NCBI GenBank assembly: GCA_910574715.1
Contig: CAJTCH010000034.1
Span: forward strand, 1 to 56,539
Reading direction: 5' to 3'
Length of the DNA: 56,539 nt
Source of the DNA: Lachnospiraceae bacterium
GTDB lineage: Bacteria; Bacillota; Clostridia; Lachnospirales; Lachnospiraceae
The translations under genes were made by a program, and so were the position numbers. Under the pieces are notes generated by a model. It had not been told where the DNA came from. It did not search any database and saw only the letters and a list, made by a program, of their open reading frames with translations. Position 1 is the first letter of the stretch; each line of letters begins with the position of its first letter. This document shows positions 26,899 to 35,567 of this stretch, one piece after another.

Positions 26899-27164
26899 GT
26901 TTTCTCCTTTCACTTTTTGCACCATTTGCATGTTTTTATATTTCCTTTTATGTCTAAAATATTATCATATGCACATTTTATTTTCAATATTTATAGTGCA
27001 TTTTTATTCTTTTCCCTTTTTTCCACATAATAAAATCCGCTGTTTTATGCATTTTATATATATTCATAAATTAATTTTGTGCATTTCGTGCATTTTATTA
27101 ATCTCATCATTTTATACTTCCATTTTATATCAGGTAATGTTACAATAGCTGTGGAGGTGAGGAT
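26899..27164. promoter_or_regulatory. Divergent control region with repeated TGCATTTTAT motifs
   Basis: The region between GH32 and lacI is very AT-rich and carries at least five TGCA-centred elements: TTTGCATG (about 26926), ATGCACATTTTA (about 26969), GTGCATTTTT (about 26997), ATGCATTTTATA (about 27047) and GTGCATTTCGTGCATTTTAT (about 27079). These are candidate sites for the LacI-family protein encoded next to them. Confidence 0.5.
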
Positions 27165-28217
27165 ATGAAATGCACCATTAAGCAGATCGCAGAGGAACTG
27201 AACCTTTCTAGGAATACCGTCGCAAAGGCTCTGAAGAACAGCGATCAGGTGTCCGCCAAGACAAAGCAATTAGTTCTTAAGAAAGCGAATGAGATGAACT
27301 ATAAGAATATAGATGAAACATTACTGATGCCCGCCCCGGCAGAATCCACGGCCCCGGCACCTGCGAACAACGGCTTTATCCTGTTCTTAACCAGAACCTA
27401 CGCCTCGGATTCCGAATTCTGGACTGCTGTTCTGACCGGTATTGAATCTATCTTATCAAGCGCCAATTATCATCTGGTGATCGGCATTATGTCCGAGAGC
27501 GACCTGAAGAAGTTAGAATTTCCTTCTTCCATCAACGATCCCTCCATCAAAGGGATTATCATCGTGGAGATCTGCGACGCCGCAGTGTGCAGCGCATTAT
27601 TACAATACAATCTGCCGATCATCACTGTTGATCTGCCCAAAAAGCATACCAAGGCTCTCGACCGGATCGATGTGATTACCATGGAGAATAAGAAGAATGT
27701 GCAGCGTATTGTAAAGCAATTAATTGATAAGGGAGCGGAGCGCTTCGGTTTTATCGGGGACATCTATTCGGCAAACGTTGGTCGGGGATTTCAGGAACGA
27801 TACGACGCGCTCTGCGAATGCCTGACGGAGAACAGATTAGAACTCGACACCCGCTACTGCCTGTTAAACGAGACGCCGGACGACTTCCGGAATTTTCAAT
27901 TGGTCGTCAAAAAGATCCAGGATATGCCGTCTCTGCCGGATGTATTCATATGCGGCAACGACTGGACGGCAATCCAGCTGATGTACGCCCTGCAGTTCTT
28001 AGGCTATCAGATCCCCAAGGATGTAAGCGTTGTGGGATTCGATGATATTCCGGCATCCGAACGGATCACACCTTCGCTCACGACCATACATACACCGCAG
28101 AAATATCTCGGAATCGCAGCCGCGCGCCAGATGTTGGAGAGAATCCAGTACCCCGATTCTCCGCACGTATATTCCGAGTATGAGACACAGCTGATCATAC
28201 GAGATTCAACGATCTAA
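27165..28217 (+). CDS. LacI-family transcriptional regulator
   Basis: A 350-residue regulator. The N-terminal HTH (TIKQIAEELNLSRNTVAKAL, residues 4-23) is followed by a hinge and a periplasmic-binding-protein-like effector domain (about 70-345) with ICGNDWTAIQLM, VSVVGFDDIPASERITPSLT. AGGTGAGG lies upstream of the ATG. A Pro/Ala-rich insert (about 55-68) lengthens the hinge. Divergent to the GH32 operon, so it most likely represses that operon and senses its sugar. Confidence 0.9.
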   Translation: MKCTIKQIAEELNLSRNTVAKALKNSDQVSAKTKQLVLKKANEMNYKNIDETLLMPAPAESTAPAPANNGFILFLTRTYASDSEFWTAVLTGIESILSSANYHLVIGIMSESDLKKLEFPSSINDPSIKGIIIVEICDAAVCSALLQYNLPIITVDLPKKHTKALDRIDVITMENKKNVQRIVKQLIDKGAERFGFIGDIYSANVGRGFQERYDALCECLTENRLELDTRYCLLNETPDDFRNFQLVVKKIQDMPSLPDVFICGNDWTAIQLMYALQFLGYQIPKDVSVVGFDDIPASERITPSLTTIHTPQKYLGIAAARQMLERIQYPDSPHVYSEYETQLIIRDSTI

Positions 28218-28236
28218 GAAAGGAGCATAAGTTAAA

Positions 28237-28770
28237 ATAAAAAATGTTTTAATCATTTCAAGCAGTCCAAGAAAAAGAGGCAATTCACAATTATTGTGCG
28301 AGGAATTCAAAAGAGGCGCCGAAGAAAGCGGCAATTCCGTAACGCTTGTCCGCCTGTCAGAAAAGAAAATAGGTTATTGCAGAGCATGTGATTCCTGCAT
28401 GAAAAATAACGGAGTCTGCACGTTAAACGATGATATGGCAGACATATTAGAAGCTTTTAAAAAGGCAGATGTTTTGGTATTGGCAACACCGGTCTATTTC
28501 TATGGAATCTGCGCCCAGATGAAAACATTTATCGACAGAACCTATCCGATCTGGCAGCACTTGGGCGAAAAAGAAGTTTATTACATAATCTCGGCAGGTC
28601 TGGGCGAGGACATCATCAAGCGTTCTTTAGGCGATTTAAACGGCTTTGTTGAACACTTGGAAAAACAAGAAATTAAGGGTCGCATCTACGCGTCAAATGT
28701 AATGAACGCCGGAGAAGTTACGGAAACCTCCCTCATGAATGCAGCATATGAAATGGGACGCGCCGTTTAA
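28237..28770 (+). CDS. NADPH-dependent FMN reductase / iron-sulfur flavoprotein, non-standard start
   Basis: A flavodoxin-fold protein of about 177 residues: KNVLIISSSPRKRGNSQ (FMN phosphate loop), CRACDSCMKNNGVC (4-Cys-type cluster region) and VLATPVYFYGICAQMKTFID. The homologous N-terminus begins at 28237 with ATA where ATG is expected; an in-frame TAA at 28228 excludes an earlier start, and the next usual codon, TTG 28294, would cut off the FMN loop. AAAGGAG stands at 28219-28225, well placed for 28237. Either an AUA/AUU start is used or the gene has lost its start. Confidence 0.65.
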   Translation: MKNVLIISSSPRKRGNSQLLCEEFKRGAEESGNSVTLVRLSEKKIGYCRACDSCMKNNGVCTLNDDMADILEAFKKADVLVLATPVYFYGICAQMKTFIDRTYPIWQHLGEKEVYYIISAGLGEDIIKRSLGDLNGFVEHLEKQEIKGRIYASNVMNAGEVTETSLMNAAYEMGRAV

Positions 28771-28797
28771 GCAAAATTGCCTGATAAACGGCTGCTT
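28762..28797 (+). terminator. Terminator overlapping the FMN reductase stop
   Basis: GCCGTTTA (28762-28769) pairs with TAAACGGC (28785-28792), followed by TGCTTTTTC. The left arm contains the last codons of the reductase gene. Confidence 0.7.
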
Positions 28798-28808
28798 TTT
28801 CCCATATA

Positions 28809-28870
28809 AAAGAGAAACCCATGGAATTTCAGACTTTTTCAAGCCCTACAAATCTCAGGGGTTCCTCTTT
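28809..28870. repeat. Inverted repeat with long loop
   Basis: AAAGAGAAACCC (28809-28820) pairs with GGGTTCCTCTTT (28859-28870), twelve pairs including one wobble, around a 38-base loop. It lies between convergent genes; on the minus strand the right arm is followed by TTTTATAT and it could end the Na/Pi transporter transcript. It may also be a dispersed small repeat. Confidence 0.5.
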
Positions 28871-28967
28871 CAATTCTTCCCGGACGTTATATGCCGGCTT
28901 TAGCCGCCCGGCCAATGAGCGGTCATCAGTCAATATTTGTTTATAGGATTATAGTAAGCACAGAGCC

Positions 28968-30605
28968 TTACACTCCCTCCAACACTTCCTCCGCGATATT
29001 CCGCGCATGGTCAGAGATACGCTCCAGACACACCAGCGCATCCAGGAATACGATCCCAGCATCCGTAGTACACTGGTTTGCGGCCAGACGCTTGATATGC
29101 TTGCTCCGAAGGGAGATCTCAAGATCATCCGCCTGCGTCTCCTTCTCAATCACCTTCAGAGCCTTCTCCCTGCTCTGCTCTGTGAATGCCTCGCATGCGA
29201 ACTTATAGCTGTCCGCACACACATCGAACATTTCCCGCAGATGTGCAGCTCCCGTCTCCGAGAAGGACACCTTCTTCTCATACATGGTCTCCGCGAACTC
29301 GGATATATTCTCGCAATAATCGCTGACACGCTCGATATCCGACACCATCTGCAGAAGATGCGCCACATCCTGATGCTCCTTCTCGCTGATTCGAAGCGAA
29401 CCTAGCTTCACCGCATACTCGGTAATTCCGGCACTCAATTTGTCAACCGTATCCTCTTCCTCTTTCAAGAACTGGATATCCTCTTTCTTAAGAGTAAACA
29501 ATACTCTCTTGGCCACCTCCAGAGATTCTTCTACGATCTCCGCCATACGGGCAACCTCTCTGACCGTTGACTGCAGTGCGATACCCGGCGTCTCTAAGAT
29601 ACGGTCATCCAAAAGCACAACACTTCTATCCTGCGCATCCTCGTCCACCCTGCCGATCTTCTTGGCAAGCTTGATGATCCACCCCGACAGCGGGAAGAGA
29701 ACCACCGTTGTACCAATATTGAAGACCGTATGCACCATACTGATCTCTGTCTGGGAAATATAACCAAACCCGATCTCAGGATTCACAAACTCATAGTATA
29801 TGATCGCCATAATACTGAAAATCGCGGTTCCGATGATATTGAACAGCAGATGCATCAAAGCAGCCGTCTTGGCATTCTTCTTCGCCCCAAGACTTGACAG
29901 GATCGCCGTCACACAGGTACCGATATTCTGACCCATGATGATATAGACTGCGGCGCTGAACGGGACCAGACCTGCCGCCGCAAGGCTCTGCAGAATACCG
30001 ACAGACGCGGACGAACTCTGGATCACCGCCGTCACAACCGTACCGGCAAGGATTCCAAGCAGCGGATTATCCCCAAGCGTCACGAATATATTACAGAAGC
30101 TCTCGGACTCCTGCAGAGGCGAAACCGCAGAAGACATGGTCGTGATACCGATAAAGAGCAGACCGAATCCCACGATGATACTCGCAATCTCCTTGGAAGA
30201 GCGGCGCTTCCCTGTCAGCATAATGATCACGCCCAGCATAACGGCGATCGGCGCAAGCTTCGACGGGCTTAAGAACTTCGCCCACTCAACCGCAGACACC
30301 AGCCATCCGGTCACCGTCGTACCGATATTCGCTCCCATGATCACACCCATGGCCTGCGACAGATTCATGATTCCCGCATTGACAAAACCAACCACCATGA
30401 CCGTCGTAGCAGACGAACTCTGGATCACCGCCGTGATCGCCGCCCCCAGCATTACCCCCATCAGCTTATTCTTAGTCAGAACCTCTAACAGGGACTTCAT
30501 CTTGTTCCCGGCCGCATTCTCCAACCCCTGAGCCATAATCTGCATACCATAGATGAACATTCCCAGTCCACCCGCAAATGGTATGATAATATCCAAGTAA
30601 TTCAT
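28968..30605 (-). CDS. Na/Pi cotransporter family protein with PhoU-like domain
   Basis: A 545-residue membrane protein. Two inverted Na/Pi repeats carry QSSSATTVMVVGFVNAG (about residue 62) and QSSSASVGILQSL (about 195). After the last helix (about 310) comes a cytoplasmic PhoU-like helical domain (about 340-540). This is the NptA/YjbB type, which moves phosphate with sodium. A monocistronic unit with start ATG 30605 and GGAGGAAG upstream. Direction of transport is not determined by sequence. Confidence 0.9.
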   Translation of the reverse strand: MNYLDIIIPFAGGLGMFIYGMQIMAQGLENAAGNKMKSLLEVLTKNKLMGVMLGAAITAVIQSSSATTVMVVGFVNAGIMNLSQAMGVIMGANIGTTVTGWLVSAVEWAKFLSPSKLAPIAVMLGVIIMLTGKRRSSKEIASIIVGFGLLFIGITTMSSAVSPLQESESFCNIFVTLGDNPLLGILAGTVVTAVIQSSSASVGILQSLAAAGLVPFSAAVYIIMGQNIGTCVTAILSSLGAKKNAKTAALMHLLFNIIGTAIFSIMAIIYYEFVNPEIGFGYISQTEISMVHTVFNIGTTVVLFPLSGWIIKLAKKIGRVDEDAQDRSVVLLDDRILETPGIALQSTVREVARMAEIVEESLEVAKRVLFTLKKEDIQFLKEEEDTVDKLSAGITEYAVKLGSLRISEKEHQDVAHLLQMVSDIERVSDYCENISEFAETMYEKKVSFSETGAAHLREMFDVCADSYKFACEAFTEQSREKALKVIEKETQADDLEISLRSKHIKRLAANQCTTDAGIVFLDALVCLERISDHARNIAEEVLEGV

Positions 30606-30717
30606 TACTTCCTCCTAATGTACATACTGAATCTTTTTAAACCCTACTTTTCTACAATACCATTTGCATACATAGAAAGCAACAAATATTTTTACCGGCG
30701 TGAATGGGAATCCATTT

Positions 30718-31074
30718 CTACTTCTTCATCTTCGGATCGAACATCAGCGAAGCCAGATAACTGAACACCAGCGCCGCGGAGATTCCCACCGCGCTCGCCT
30801 TGAATCCTCCCATGAAGATCCCGATAAATCCTTCCTTATCCACAGCCTCCTTCACACCCTTCCACAGCAGATTTCCGAATCCTGTAAGCGGCACGCTTGC
30901 GCCCGCCCCGGCAAAATCCTGAAACGGCTGATAGATGTGCAGCGCCCCAAGCACCGCGCCGCTGCATACCAGAAGAACCATCACACGCCCCGGCATCAGT
31001 TTCGTCCGATCAAGCAGGATCTGCACCAGCGCACAGATTACCCCTCCGATCCAAAATGCATTTATATAATCCAT
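30718..31074 (-). CDS. spoVAE: Stage V sporulation protein AE (SpoVAEb)
   Basis: A 118-residue membrane protein with three to four helices; FWIGGVICALVQILLDRTK at the start and GAGASVPLTGFGNLLWKG are family signatures shared with SpoVAC. It belongs to the channel that loads dipicolinic acid into the forespore. Last gene of the spoVA operon, 52 bases after spoVAD. Confidence 0.93.
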   Translation of the reverse strand: MDYINAFWIGGVICALVQILLDRTKLMPGRVMVLLVCSGAVLGALHIYQPFQDFAGAGASVPLTGFGNLLWKGVKEAVDKEGFIGIFMGGFKASAVGISAALVFSYLASLMFDPKMKK

Positions 31075-31126
31075 AGGCTATCTCCCTCTCCTTCACATTC
31101 TCGCACATAACTGTTACTGCCAGACA

Positions 31127-32131
31127 TCAGCAATGCTCCAGCACGATACCGTGTGCGATACCAGGCACACTCGCGCCCTCATTATAACTCACTGTCGACA
31201 TCAACGCCCCGGTCGGTACGAAAAGCACCCTCTTCCACTCCCCGCGTTCAACCTTCGGCAGAATATACGCAGACAGCGTCGTGGCCGCACAGCCGCAGCC
31301 GCTTCCGCCCGCGTGGGTGTCCTGCGTCATCTGGTCGAATATGGTCATCCCACAGTCCATATGGTTCTTCTTGATATCATATCCCTTGCCGCGCATCAGA
31401 TCAAACAGGATACTCTGGCCGACATACCCCAGATCCCCGGTAATGATCCGGTTATAGTCCTCCGCCTTCCTTCCAAAATCCTCCAGATTACGGATAATCG
31501 TATCACAGGCTGCAGGAGCCATACAAGCGCCCATATTCTGGGAATCCTTAAGCCCATAGTCAACAATCTTGCCAACCGTCACACCTGTGATCCTCACATG
31601 GCTCCGTTTCGTCCCCACCAGGAACGCCCCGCTTCCGGTGACCGTCCACTGTGCGGACAACGGACGCTGGTTCGCATACCCCAGCGGGAAACGGAACTCC
31701 TTCTCCGCGCTTCCGAAATGACTCGACGTGACAGCAAGCATACACTCCCCATATCCTGCCGCCACACTCATAGAGGCCAGCGCAAGAGCCTCCCCAGATG
31801 TAGAACAGGCTCCAAACAGACCGAACAGCGGAATATTCAGCTCCGATACTCCCATAGAAGTAGCGACTCCCTGCCGCAGAAGATCCCCGCCGAACAGATA
31901 CCTCACATCCTTCGCCTCCATATGCGCCTTCCCCATTGCAAGAAGGCATGCTTCCTTCTGCATGGTACTCTCTGCCTCTTCCCATGTATTTTCCCCGAAC
32001 AGGTCTTCTTTCTCTACCATATCAAACATCTTCCCCAGAGGCCCCTCGCCCTCCTTCTTTCCCGCAACAGACGCACTGCTGACCAGGTAGGGAGACTCTT
32101 TAAAAGCAATACTCTGTAATCCCTTCGTCAT
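31127..32131 (-). CDS. spoVAD: Stage V sporulation protein AD
   Basis: A 334-residue thiolase-fold protein (GLFGACSTSGEALALASMSV, GGSGCGCAATTLSAYILP) that in Bacillus binds dipicolinic acid and is attached to the inner spore membrane. The length is normal. RBS GGGAGGGAAGG lies upstream of ATG 32131. It follows spoVAC by about 20 bases in the same operon. Confidence 0.95.
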   Translation of the reverse strand: MTKGLQSIAFKESPYLVSSASVAGKKEGEGPLGKMFDMVEKEDLFGENTWEEAESTMQKEACLLAMGKAHMEAKDVRYLFGGDLLRQGVATSMGVSELNIPLFGLFGACSTSGEALALASMSVAAGYGECMLAVTSSHFGSAEKEFRFPLGYANQRPLSAQWTVTGSGAFLVGTKRSHVRITGVTVGKIVDYGLKDSQNMGACMAPAACDTIIRNLEDFGRKAEDYNRIITGDLGYVGQSILFDLMRGKGYDIKKNHMDCGMTIFDQMTQDTHAGGSGCGCAATTLSAYILPKVERGEWKRVLFVPTGALMSTVSYNEGASVPGIAHGIVLEHC

Positions 32132-32152
32132 CGTTTCCTTCCCTCCCTGTTT

Positions 32153-32614
32153 CTACGCGATGATACCGCTGACCTTAAGAAGCCAGTACCCGAATCCCAG
32201 CACCCAGCTTGTAAATATACCATACAGGATCACCGGCCCCGCAATCGTGAAGATCTTGCAGCCGATACCCATGACCTGCCCTTCCTTCTTATACTCGATC
32301 GCCGGCGCCGCAACCGAATTGGCAAACCCGGTGATCGGAACCAGTGTCCCTGCGCCTCCCCATTTGGCGATCCGCGGATAGATATTGAATCCTGTAAGGA
32401 GGACGCTGATGACCACCAGGATCATCGAAGTCCATCCCCCGCTCACATCCTTATCAAGTCCAAGCTTCTCACAAATATTCAGCACGGCTTGCCCGACCGT
32501 GCAGATCACGCCTCCCGCGATGAATGCCTTCCCCATATTCGCCGGAAGGTTATGCACCGGCGTCTTCTTCTTCACATAATTCTCATACGCCTGCTGCTGC
32601 CGTTCCTTATCCAT
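32153..32614 (-). CDS. spoVAC: Stage V sporulation protein AC
   Basis: A 153-residue membrane protein starting MDKERQQQAYENYVKKKTP, with helices from about residue 28 and the GTLVPITGFANSVAAPAIEY signature. SpoVAC of Bacillus acts as a mechanosensitive channel for dipicolinic acid. ATG 32614 is preferred because AGGAGG sits nine bases upstream; the upstream extension to 32635 overlaps the spoVAB stop and starts with TTG. Confidence 0.93.
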   Translation of the reverse strand: MDKERQQQAYENYVKKKTPVHNLPANMGKAFIAGGVICTVGQAVLNICEKLGLDKDVSGGWTSMILVVISVLLTGFNIYPRIAKWGGAGTLVPITGFANSVAAPAIEYKKEGQVMGIGCKIFTIAGPVILYGIFTSWVLGFGYWLLKVSGIIA

Positions 32615-32631
32615 ATCCAGTTTCCTCCTTC

Positions 32632-33045
32632 TCAAAATCGATTAAAGAAAAATATAAACGCCCCGATCCCTTTCCCCAGTGCAACCCCAAGAATCAAGTA
32701 TTGAATCCCCCGAAGCAGCTTGACCCTGCGGACGAAGATCGGGAACACATTCAGGATCTCCGCCAGCGCCATCGACCAGCATCCCACAAATATCCCGCCG
32801 AATAACCCGAATACCGGTGTAAGCCATGCGCCGTAGGGAATCTGTATTCCATAGATGAAGAAAATATTTCCCAGGATACCGCCCAGCGCCACACTGTCCT
32901 CATACAGAAGGATATGCTCGCCGGTATGCGTCCGGTCCGCAAAATCCGATATCACCCCAAGTCCGCTGATGAACGAGAAGAGACCTCCCGCCACGACCAT
33001 ACCTGCGCTAAGTCCGATGACTGCCAGTAGAATTTGCACCCACAT
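32632..33045 (-). CDS. spoVAB: Stage V sporulation protein AB
   Basis: A 137-residue protein with four helices and GLSAGMVVAGGLFSFISGLG at the N-terminus, matching SpoVAB. Its first 38 bases overlap the end of spoVAA, as commonly seen in clostridial spoVA operons. Part of the forespore membrane dipicolinate channel complex. Confidence 0.92.
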   Translation of the reverse strand: MWVQILLAVIGLSAGMVVAGGLFSFISGLGVISDFADRTHTGEHILLYEDSVALGGILGNIFFIYGIQIPYGAWLTPVFGLFGGIFVGCWSMALAEILNVFPIFVRRVKLLRGIQYLILGVALGKGIGAFIFFFNRF

Positions 33046-33676
33046 CCAGTTCCTTCTCCTTTCTGGAATACGTCTCGATCAGGGTGGACTGAATGTCGTT
33101 CTCATACAGACGCATCTCGACTTCCATCGGCGTTGGGTCCACCGAGAACTTCTTCTTTCCGAAATGATTGAAGAATGTAAGAATCCCTATAACCAGTCCG
33201 ATACAATAAGTCAGCTCCAGGATGGTGAACCCATCCGATTTATTTCCCGTAAGCAGTTCATAGATCTGGGAAAACATTTTTGTAGTATCAACATCGTTAT
33301 TAAATGCCATAATAGAGAATGCGGCTCCGATAAAACTGATCACCACCACCACCGCGGCCTTCATATAATGTACTGCTCCCCCGGCCGTCTGCTGCTCCTC
33401 ATAAGTCACGATAAAGTCCGTCTCCCCCATGTTCTGTACGTCGATATTCGGATATTGCTCATGAATACACTGGATCACCCGCAATATCGACACTGCCGTG
33501 CGGTTCTGATGCTTCTTATCCGTATGATGGAACTTAAGCAGCTTCAATGTATTCAGCTTCGGAACCATATTGGGGTTGGAACATTCTATCTTAAGAACAT
33601 CCCCAAGAGTGACCTCCGGTTTCGTGACCTCCACATTCCTGTCCGCTTTGATATATACAGTCTCACTTCCTGCCAT
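33008..33676 (-). CDS. spoVAA: Stage V sporulation protein AA
   Basis: A 222-residue protein: an N-terminal soluble domain (ETVYIKADRNVEVTKPEVTL, about 5-95) exposed outside, two helices (about 103-122 and 148-170) and a cytoplasmic tail with VDPTPMEVEMRLYE. This matches SpoVAA. First classical gene of the spoVA operon. In spore formers this operon is transcribed in the forespore by sigma-G. Confidence 0.92.
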   Translation of the reverse strand: MAGSETVYIKADRNVEVTKPEVTLGDVLKIECSNPNMVPKLNTLKLLKFHHTDKKHQNRTAVSILRVIQCIHEQYPNIDVQNMGETDFIVTYEEQQTAGGAVHYMKAAVVVVISFIGAAFSIMAFNNDVDTTKMFSQIYELLTGNKSDGFTILELTYCIGLVIGILTFFNHFGKKKFSVDPTPMEVEMRLYENDIQSTLIETYSRKEKELDVGANSTGSHRT

Positions 33677-33700
33677 ACTTGTCCTCTTCTTTCCTTAATC

Positions 33701-33868
33701 TTATGCCTGTTCGCCGCCTCGAAGCGTTATATAATGCCGCACAAGCGTCCCCTCATCCATTGTACTGCGCGTCCTCACATCATTAAAATAATAGGCAAAC
33801 CCAACGATCACCGCCGCCATTACAACACAGATCAGGCATACCCTGAGTTTTTTTCTTGCATCATCCAT
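33701..33868 (-). CDS. Small membrane protein between sigF and spoVAA (55 aa)
   Basis: The frame from ATG 33868 to TAA 33701 reads MDDARKKLRVCLICVVMAAV with a single hydrophobic helix (about 9-28) and a polar tail ending TLRGGEQA. AAGGTGG lies seven bases upstream. It lies 25 bases before spoVAA and 73 bases after sigF, on the same strand. A conserved spore-related small protein is plausible, but I know no assigned function. Confidence 0.65.
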   Translation of the reverse strand: MDDARKKLRVCLICVVMAAVIVGFAYYFNDVRTRSTMDEGTLVRHYITLRGGEQA

Positions 33869-33941
33869 ACTTTCCACCTTCTTTATTCCTTTTGCGGATT
33901 AGTATGGATGGTTATCAAGAAAAATATACATGGTATGCCTG

Positions 33942-34655
33942 TTATATTCGTTCGCGAAGATTTTTTAATATTTTTTTCTCCATCCTCGACACCTGGACCT
34001 GGGAAATACCCAGAGCCGCGCCTACCTGCGTCTGTGTCTGGTTTGCGAAATACCTCAGATAGATCAGACGCCGTTCTTCTTTATTAAGATAAGCCAGAAG
34101 CTGCTTAAGAAGCATATGGTTAAGGATCTGTTCCTCCTCCCCCTCCGTCTTCTGAAGCTTATCCATCAGCCGGATCTCCTGCCCTTCCTTCTGGTAAATG
34201 GGCTTGTGCAGCGATTCGATATCGCCGCTGGCGTCCAAAGCCTGCGACAGTTCTTCCCTCTCCACGCCCAGCTCCTCGGCGATCTCCGAGACAGTCGGAT
34301 CTCTGCCCCATTTCTCCTGGAGCCTTTCCTGGCAGAGATATGCCTTATAAGCCAGTTCCTTAAGCGAACGGCTGACCTTGATCATCCCGTCGTCCCTTAA
34401 GAATCTCTTGATCTCCCCCGATATCATCGGAACCGCATAAGTCGAGAATTTCACGTCATAAGACATATCGAATTTGTCGATCGCCTTCAGAAGCCCGATA
34501 TTGCCTACCTGGAACAAATCCTCCGCTTCCGCGCCCCGGTTATAGAATCTCTTAACGATACACCAGACCAGCCCCGTGTTCTCTTCCACCAACCGTGCCC
34601 TTGCTTCTTCATCCCCCTCGTGAGATCTCTGAATCAAAGCGATTGTGTGGTCCAT
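33942..34655 (-). CDS. sigF: Forespore sigma factor sigma-F
   Basis: A 237-residue sigma-70 family member. Region 2 has DLFQVGNIGLLKAIDKFD and KFSTYAVPMISGEIKRFLRD; region 3 REELSQAL; region 4 RYFANQTQTQVGAALGISQV ending in the recognition helix. Start overlaps spoIIAB by 22 bases. Together with SpoIIAA and SpoIIAB upstream, the arrangement fixes the identity as sigma-F, the first forespore sigma factor. Confidence 0.97.
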   Translation of the reverse strand: MDHTIALIQRSHEGDEEARARLVEENTGLVWCIVKRFYNRGAEAEDLFQVGNIGLLKAIDKFDMSYDVKFSTYAVPMISGEIKRFLRDDGMIKVSRSLKELAYKAYLCQERLQEKWGRDPTVSEIAEELGVEREELSQALDASGDIESLHKPIYQKEGQEIRLMDKLQKTEGEEEQILNHMLLKQLLAYLNKEERRLIYLRYFANQTQTQVGAALGISQVQVSRMEKKILKNLRERI

Positions 34656-35089
34656 AGTCTCCTTCCTTTTCCAATGGTTTTTTCCATCCGCACCGTCGTT
34701 CCCTTGCCTGGAGCCGAGAACACCTCCAGCCTGTCCATGAACGCCTCCATAAACGAGAATCCCATTCCCGACCGGTCAAGCTCCGGCTTCGTAGTAAAAA
34801 GCGGCTCCATTGCCTGCTTCACATCCTCGATTCCTCTGCCCGTATCCTCCACCTCCAGATACAAGGTCTTACCCTCCGTGCGGCACCGGATACAGATACT
34901 ATGTACTTCATTCTCATATCCGTGAATGATCGCGTTCGTCACCGCTTCCGATACCGCTGTCTTTACATCCGAGACCTCTTCTACCGTAGGATTCAGGGAT
35001 GTCATAAAGGCCGCCACCGTCACTCTTGCAAATGACTCATTGGATGAACGGCTGTCAAAGATTAACTGCATCTCATTGGTATGCTCCAT
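34634..35089 (-). CDS. spoIIAB: Anti-sigma-F factor / SpoIIAA kinase
   Basis: A 151-residue GHKL ATPase: N-box TAVSEAVTNAIIHGYEN (about 44-60), G1 LEVEDTGRGIED, and G2 SGMGFSFMEAFMD. It binds sigma-F or SpoIIAA depending on nucleotide and phosphorylates SpoIIAA on serine. It starts one base after the spoIIAA stop codon, indicating tight translational coupling. Confidence 0.97.
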   Translation of the reverse strand: MEHTNEMQLIFDSRSSNESFARVTVAAFMTSLNPTVEEVSDVKTAVSEAVTNAIIHGYENEVHSICIRCRTEGKTLYLEVEDTGRGIEDVKQAMEPLFTTKPELDRSGMGFSFMEAFMDRLEVFSAPGKGTTVRMEKTIGKGRRLWTTQSL

Positions 35090-35401
35090 CTACTCTTCCT
35101 CCTCATATATCTGCATGATTTTGGTCACTCCCGACATGGTCAATATCTTCCTCATTCTCTCATTCGCATGCACCGCACACATCTCTCCTCCCAGCAAATA
35201 GATACGCTTATAACGCCCCATGATCACTCCGATCCCCGAACTGTCCATGAAATTCGTCTCCTTAAAATCGAAGATCACATACCGGATATGATTATGCTCG
35301 ATCAGGTGATCCGACTCCTTTCTGATCTCTTCCGCATTGTGATGATCCAGCTCATTGGGCAGGAATACCGTCAGGCAGTTCTCCTGTACCTGATATTTCA
35401 T
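35090..35401 (-). CDS. spoIIAA: Anti-anti-sigma-F factor
   Basis: A 103-residue STAS protein with TNFMDSSGIGVIMGRYKR, containing the phosphorylated serine (about Ser 57/58). ATG 35401 is chosen because AAGGAGG lies six bases upstream and the family begins MKYQ-like; a longer frame from 35509 lacks such a site. First gene of spoIIAA-spoIIAB-sigF. Confidence 0.95.
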   Translation of the reverse strand: MKYQVQENCLTVFLPNELDHHNAEEIRKESDHLIEHNHIRYVIFDFKETNFMDSSGIGVIMGRYKRIYLLGGEMCAVHANERMRKILTMSGVTKIMQIYEEEE

Positions 35402-35567
35402 ATACATCCTCCTTCTTGCGCCTGTTTTTACAGCAGGAGCGAAACCATTCCCCTGCCCGCCGTTTTCCCGGCCTCTTCCTACACATAACAAAAAGGATAT
35501 GCCTCTCACGCATATCCTCTTCTTTCGTAATTTATAACCTTTTGCCCTGCTTCCAAACAGCCGGATT

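Noticed and set aside
31133..32119. 328-residue plus-strand ORF opposite spoVAD
   Set aside because: Arg/His/Pro-rich antisense frame; spoVAD on the other strand has full-length family homology.
32855..34087. 410-residue plus-strand ORF
   Set aside because: Spans the ends of several spore genes in antisense; cysteine/histidine-rich shadow of them.
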